From Pseudomonas putida (GTDB lineage: Bacteria; Pseudomonadota; Gammaproteobacteria; Pseudomonadales; Pseudomonadaceae), in assembly GCF_001941965.1 (NCBI RefSeq), contig NZ_MKZO01000079.1, positions 1 through 64,000 of the forward strand: a DNA stretch of 64,000 bases, read 5' to 3'. A program made the translations under genes and the position numbers. Positions 60,930 to 64,000 of this stretch are shown here, piece after piece. Numbering within the stretch: the stretch's first letter is position 1; every line of letters begins with the position of its first letter. The notes beneath the pieces are model-generated. The model made no database searches. It was not told the DNA's origin and saw only the letters and a list, made by a program, of their open reading frames with translations.

Positions 60930-61982
60930 TCAGCGCTTTTCCGCCTCATAGTTATCCAGCGTATCCCGCGCAATCTCCCGCCCCAGCGCGATCAGCTCCG
61001 GCGCCTTGTAGAACTCGAAGAACCGGCACACCCGCTTCGGCACGTTGACCAGCACATCCGGCGGATAGCCGGCGATCTTGTACTGCGCCAACGACGTCTG
61101 CATCACCTCGAAACTCTGGTTGATCAAATCCAGCAACGACGCCGGCCCAACGTTATCGACGATGAACGACCCGGTCGCCGACTTCGGTGCCCCATCACTT
61201 TCCGGCGCCGCCGACGGCTGCTGAGCCTTGGGGCTGGCCGCGTCGGCCAGCCACGGGTTGGGCATCTGCGCCGCCTCCGCCGCCATTTCCTGCTCCAGCT
61301 CCTTTTCCAGCCCCAGCAACGCCTCCGCCTGCTTGCGCCGGAACGGCAGATGCGAGCCCAGCGAACTGATCAAACTGTCGAAACGCAACTTGAACGCCGC
61401 CGGCCGTTCGATCACCGGCAACACATACTGCTTCTGGTTGGTGGAGTTGAGGTTGACCGCGATGATCAGGTCGCAGTGGCTGGACACCACCGGGATGATC
61501 GGCAGCGGATTGAGAATCCCGCCGTCCACCAGCGTGCGATTGCCCTGGACCACCGGGGTGAACAGGCTGGGAATCGCCGCCGACGCGCGCATGGCCTGGT
61601 GCAGGCAGCCTTCCTGGAACCAGATTTCCTGCTGGTTGGTCAGGTCGGTAGCCACCGCTGTGTAGGGAATGCGCAACTGCTCGATATTCATCTCGCCAAC
61701 GATCTTGCGGATCTGCCCGAAGACCTTGTCGCCGCGAATGGCACCCAGGCGAAAACTCACGTCGACCAGACGCAGCACATCCAGGTAGTCGAGGCTTTCG
61801 ATCCAGTTACGATATTCCTCCAGCTTGCCGGCGGCATAGATCCCCCCGACCACCGCGCCCATGGAGCAGCCGGCGATACAGGCAATCTCGTAGCCGCGGC
61901 GCTCGATTTCCTCGATCACGCCGATATGCGCATACCCCCGGGCACCACCCGAGCCCAACACCAGTGCCACGCGCTTTTTCAT
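60930..61982 (-). CDS. patatin-like phospholipase (RssA-type)
   Basis: The 350 aa protein from MKKRVALVLGSGGARGYAHI has the oxyanion loop GSGGARG (10-16), the nucleophile S40 in GCSMG, and the dyad Asp in LVDGGILNPLP. It hydrolyses acyl esters of lipids. A variable Pro/Ala region (about residues 245-280) interrupts the C-terminal half. The start at 61982 is preferred to the upstream ATGs because the family begins at this point. It stands alone. Confidence 0.86.
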   Translation of the reverse strand: MKKRVALVLGSGGARGYAHIGVIEEIERRGYEIACIAGCSMGAVVGGIYAAGKLEEYRNWIESLDYLDVLRLVDVSFRLGAIRGDKVFGQIRKIVGEMNIEQLRIPYTAVATDLTNQQEIWFQEGCLHQAMRASAAIPSLFTPVVQGNRTLVDGGILNPLPIIPVVSSHCDLIIAVNLNSTNQKQYVLPVIERPAAFKLRFDSLISSLGSHLPFRRKQAEALLGLEKELEQEMAAEAAQMPNPWLADAASPKAQQPSAAPESDGAPKSATGSFIVDNVGPASLLDLINQSFEVMQTSLAQYKIAGYPPDVLVNVPKRVCRFFEFYKAPELIALGREIARDTLDNYEAEKR

Positions 61983-62137
61983 GGTCCGATCCCCTGTCAT
62001 ATGACGTAACAATGCGCCTGTTCAGCGCTGCGCTTCAATCACCGGCAACGCTGGGCTACGCTGGTGATGGCACTTTTTGCCGGCGCTGCCGTCGAACAGG
62101 CCAACCTGATTGATTATTTCCCTCGAGGTAACACCCC

Positions 62138-62416
62138 ATGAAAGCCTGGATAACCCTGCCCCTGATCGTTCTGGCCCTGGCTGGCTGCGCGGGCAAGACG
62201 GCCTATCGTGACAGTTGCGGCTCCCAGCTCGACGCCGCCTGGAAAGAGCTCGACCTGGCCAAGGCCGAAGGTTTCGCCGGCACCGTCAGCTATTCCAAGG
62301 CCCTGTCGCTGCTGACCGGCGCCAAGACCCAGCAGCAATTCGAAGCCTTCGAGGGGTGCTCGAAAAAAGCCGAGAAAGCCCGTTTCTACATTCGCGAGTC
62401 CCGCGCCGGACGCTAA
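62138..62416 (+). CDS. small lipoprotein
   Basis: The 92 aa protein MKAWITLPLIVLALAG then C17 has a lipobox (LAGC). The mature part is helical (LDAAWKELDLAKAEGFAGTV; AKTQQQFEAFEGCSKKAEKA) with three cysteines. It should sit in the envelope. CGAGGTAACACCCC precedes the start. It ends 19 bases before the CHAD gene, so the two are likely co-transcribed. Confidence 0.82.
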   Translation: MKAWITLPLIVLALAGCAGKTAYRDSCGSQLDAAWKELDLAKAEGFAGTVSYSKALSLLTGAKTQQQFEAFEGCSKKAEKARFYIRESRAGR

Positions 62417-62435
62417 CCAGTCGTGAGGTTTTGGC

Positions 62436-63203
62436 ATGTCGAAGATGTTCGATCACGTTGTCGCAGAGATCCTGGGACTGCAGGTGCGTCTGATGGCTTG
62501 CCAGGCGCGCCTGGCCGAGAACACCGACAGCGAGGCGCTGCATGACCTGCGCACCACGGTGCGCCGGTTGCGCAGCCTGTTGCGGCCCCTGCGCGGCTTG
62601 CCCGGGGTGGATCACCTGGAAGCCGCGGCCAAGGCCATCGGTGACCTGACCACGCCGCTGCGTGACCGCGAGGTGCTGGCCGAACAGCTCTTCGAACGTG
62701 ACATGGGCGCGGCGGCGCAACGCCGCCTCGCCGGGGAGGGCGTGATCTTCGCCTCGGTGGCGTCCAGCACGCAGATGCACCGGCTGCTGACGGTGATCGA
62801 CGCCTTCCCCAACTTCCTCCGCGCCATCGAACAGCAGGAACTGGTCCCGGACCTGGGCAAGCGCATCGAAAAGCGCCTGGACAAACAGTGGAAGAAGATC
62901 GTCGAGGCCATGCATGACCCGGCCCACGATCGACACCGCCTGCGCTTGTTGATCAAGCGCTCGCGCTACGGCGCCGAGGCCTATCCGAAGCTCAGCCGCA
63001 TCGGCAAGTCGATGCGCGCCGAATTGAAGAACGCCCAGGATGATCTCGGCCATTGGCACGACCTTCTGCAATGGCTGACCCAGGCCGAAAAACAGGCCGA
63101 CCTGGCGACCCTGGTCCCGCAATGGCGCGAGGAGCTGGTGGCGGCCGAGCGCAAGGCGGACAAGACCCTGGCCCGTCTGCTCAAGCATATCGACGAGCGA
63201 TAG
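62436..63203 (+). CDS. CHAD-domain protein
   Basis: The 255 aa protein is one CHAD domain. The helix pair with conserved basic residues LHDLRTTVRRLRSLLRPLRG, then DREVLAEQL, RIEKRLDKQWKK, and HDRHRLRLLIKRSRYGAEAY. CHAD domains bind polyphosphate through their positive surface. It lacks the CYTH triphosphatase domain found in longer relatives. It follows the small lipoprotein gene. Confidence 0.87.
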   Translation: MSKMFDHVVAEILGLQVRLMACQARLAENTDSEALHDLRTTVRRLRSLLRPLRGLPGVDHLEAAAKAIGDLTTPLRDREVLAEQLFERDMGAAAQRRLAGEGVIFASVASSTQMHRLLTVIDAFPNFLRAIEQQELVPDLGKRIEKRLDKQWKKIVEAMHDPAHDRHRLRLLIKRSRYGAEAYPKLSRIGKSMRAELKNAQDDLGHWHDLLQWLTQAEKQADLATLVPQWREELVAAERKADKTLARLLKHIDER

Positions 63204-63288
63204 GCCGCTTATTTGGCAGTTATGCGGCCTGCCTGCTGTCCGGTTCTGCTCTTAAGATCGTAGGACTTTTCCGCAGGACGAGGTCCGC

Positions 63289-64000
63289 ATGAATTTTTCC
63301 CAACTGCTCACCGCCGTTCGCCAGCGCCCGCAAGAAGTGGTGATCCCCGCTGAATGGGCCCAGGGCCGTGCCTGTTTTGGCGGCCTGATGGCGGCGCTGG
63401 TGTACGAGGCTATGCATGCCCGGGTCTCGCCGGAGCGTCCGGTGCGCTCGCTGGCGATCACCTTTGTCGGGCCCGCCGAACCCAATGTGCCGATCAGCTT
63501 CGAGGTCGAGGTGCTGCGCGAGGGCAAGGCGGTCAGTTCGCTGCTGGGTAGGGCGATCCAGAACGGCCAGACCGTGACCCTGGTGCAGGGCAGCTTCGGC
63601 GCCGGGCGCAGTTCGGTGATCGATATCCCGGCAGTGCCGGCGGTGGAGATGAAGAGCCTGGCCGATTCCAGTCCGGAGATGCCTTACATCCCCGGCGTGA
63701 CCCCGGAATACATCCGCTTCCTGGCCATGCGCTGGGGCATCGGCAATCTGCCGTTCAGCAACAAGCCGTGTCGCCAGATGGGCGGCTGGGTGCGTTTGCG
63801 CGATGCGGTGGAAGAGCCGGTGACCGAGGCCCATCTGCTGGCCCTGTGCGATGCCTGGCCGCCGGCGACCTTGCCGTACCTGAGCAAGCCGGCGGCGGGC
63901 AGCACCCTGACCTGGACCATCGAATTCGTCCAGCCGGTGGCCAGCCTGAGTACCCTGGACTGGTGCCAGTACTGCGCTGATATCGAGCATTCCCGGGATG
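63289..64000 (+). CDS. acyl-CoA thioesterase family protein (5' part)
   Basis: From MNFSQLLTAVRQRPQEVVIP the frame is open to the window end without a stop; 237 codons are visible. A first hot-dog half (QGRACFGGLMAALVYEAM; AITFVGPAEPNVPISFEVEV; GRAIQNGQTVTLVQGSFG) and most of the second (GGWVRLRD; LLALCDAWPPATLPYL) fit the TesB-like double hot-dog thioesterases. These release fatty acids from CoA in the cytoplasm. Probably only 20-30 residues are missing. Confidence 0.85.
   Translation, partial: MNFSQLLTAVRQRPQEVVIPAEWAQGRACFGGLMAALVYEAMHARVSPERPVRSLAITFVGPAEPNVPISFEVEVLREGKAVSSLLGRAIQNGQTVTLVQGSFGAGRSSVIDIPAVPAVEMKSLADSSPEMPYIPGVTPEYIRFLAMRWGIGNLPFSNKPCRQMGGWVRLRDAVEEPVTEAHLLALCDAWPPATLPYLSKPAAGSTLTWTIEFVQPVASLSTLDWCQYCADIEHSRD

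Overview
The window is a piece of a Pseudomonas chromosome, most likely from the fluorescens/putida lineage. The evidence is the kdpFABCDE operon, yjcH-actP with an OprD porin, lysR-lysA, DUF3077 proteins, and six copies of the paired inverted repeat (REP doublet) that is common between genes in these species. No rRNA, tRNA or CRISPR array was found.

Positions 1 to about 22.9 kb look like a genomic island. Base composition is visibly lower in GC and gene content is accessory. The right edge carries the displaced first 27 or so codons of dusA (22,878-22,979, minus strand), cut right after the conserved APMMD motif. The dusA 5' end is a known integration site for prophages and islands, so the rest of dusA and the integrase should lie left of the window. 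Cargo, left to right: a decayed mvaT fragment; an FRG-domain gene followed by six short unrecognised genes; a truncated LysR gene; a parS-like palindrome; an XRE regulator; an Mrr-like nuclease gene divergent from a large membrane protein; a three-gene Gabija-like defence operon (unknown Cys-motif protein, OLD-type GajA, UvrD-type GajB); a SEC-C/nuclease-like protein; a mobilisation module (MobC, MOBP-type relaxase, candidate oriT); a DUF2971 protein; and two genes with HEPN-like RxxxxH motifs, one of them frameshifted. The island is therefore best read as a mobilisable defence island.

From 23.2 to 39.7 kb the DNA is GC-rich and core-like: a Fic AMP-transferase; two diguanylate cyclases and a PAS-PAS-GAF-GGDEF-EAL protein; a LysR/EamA transporter pair; the OprD porin, actP and yjcH; lysR and lysA; an isochorismatase-fold hydrolase; and a MAPEG protein.

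From 39.8 to 43.9 kb there is an unusual lineage-specific locus. Two full paralogues (221 and 225 aa) and one truncated paralogue of an unrecognised protein family come with three copies of a roughly 150-185 bp upstream module containing an ACCTGA-N8-TCAGGT palindrome. A lipoprotein gene sits among them and a LysR regulator gene closes the locus.

From 46.0 to 51.8 kb lies a type VI secretion effector neighbourhood built from repeated duplications. It holds one intact and two decayed DUF3077 copies, one intact and one truncated CHAP amidase gene, an orphan 3' gene fragment, and a PAAR-domain effector whose frame is broken at a G8 tract, followed by an overlapping small membrane protein that is the likely immunity partner.

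From 51.8 kb to the end the window returns to core genes: a TauE/SafE transporter; kdpFABC with its kdpDE regulators; a patatin-like protein; a small lipoprotein with a CHAD protein; and the start of an acyl-CoA thioesterase gene that runs off the window.
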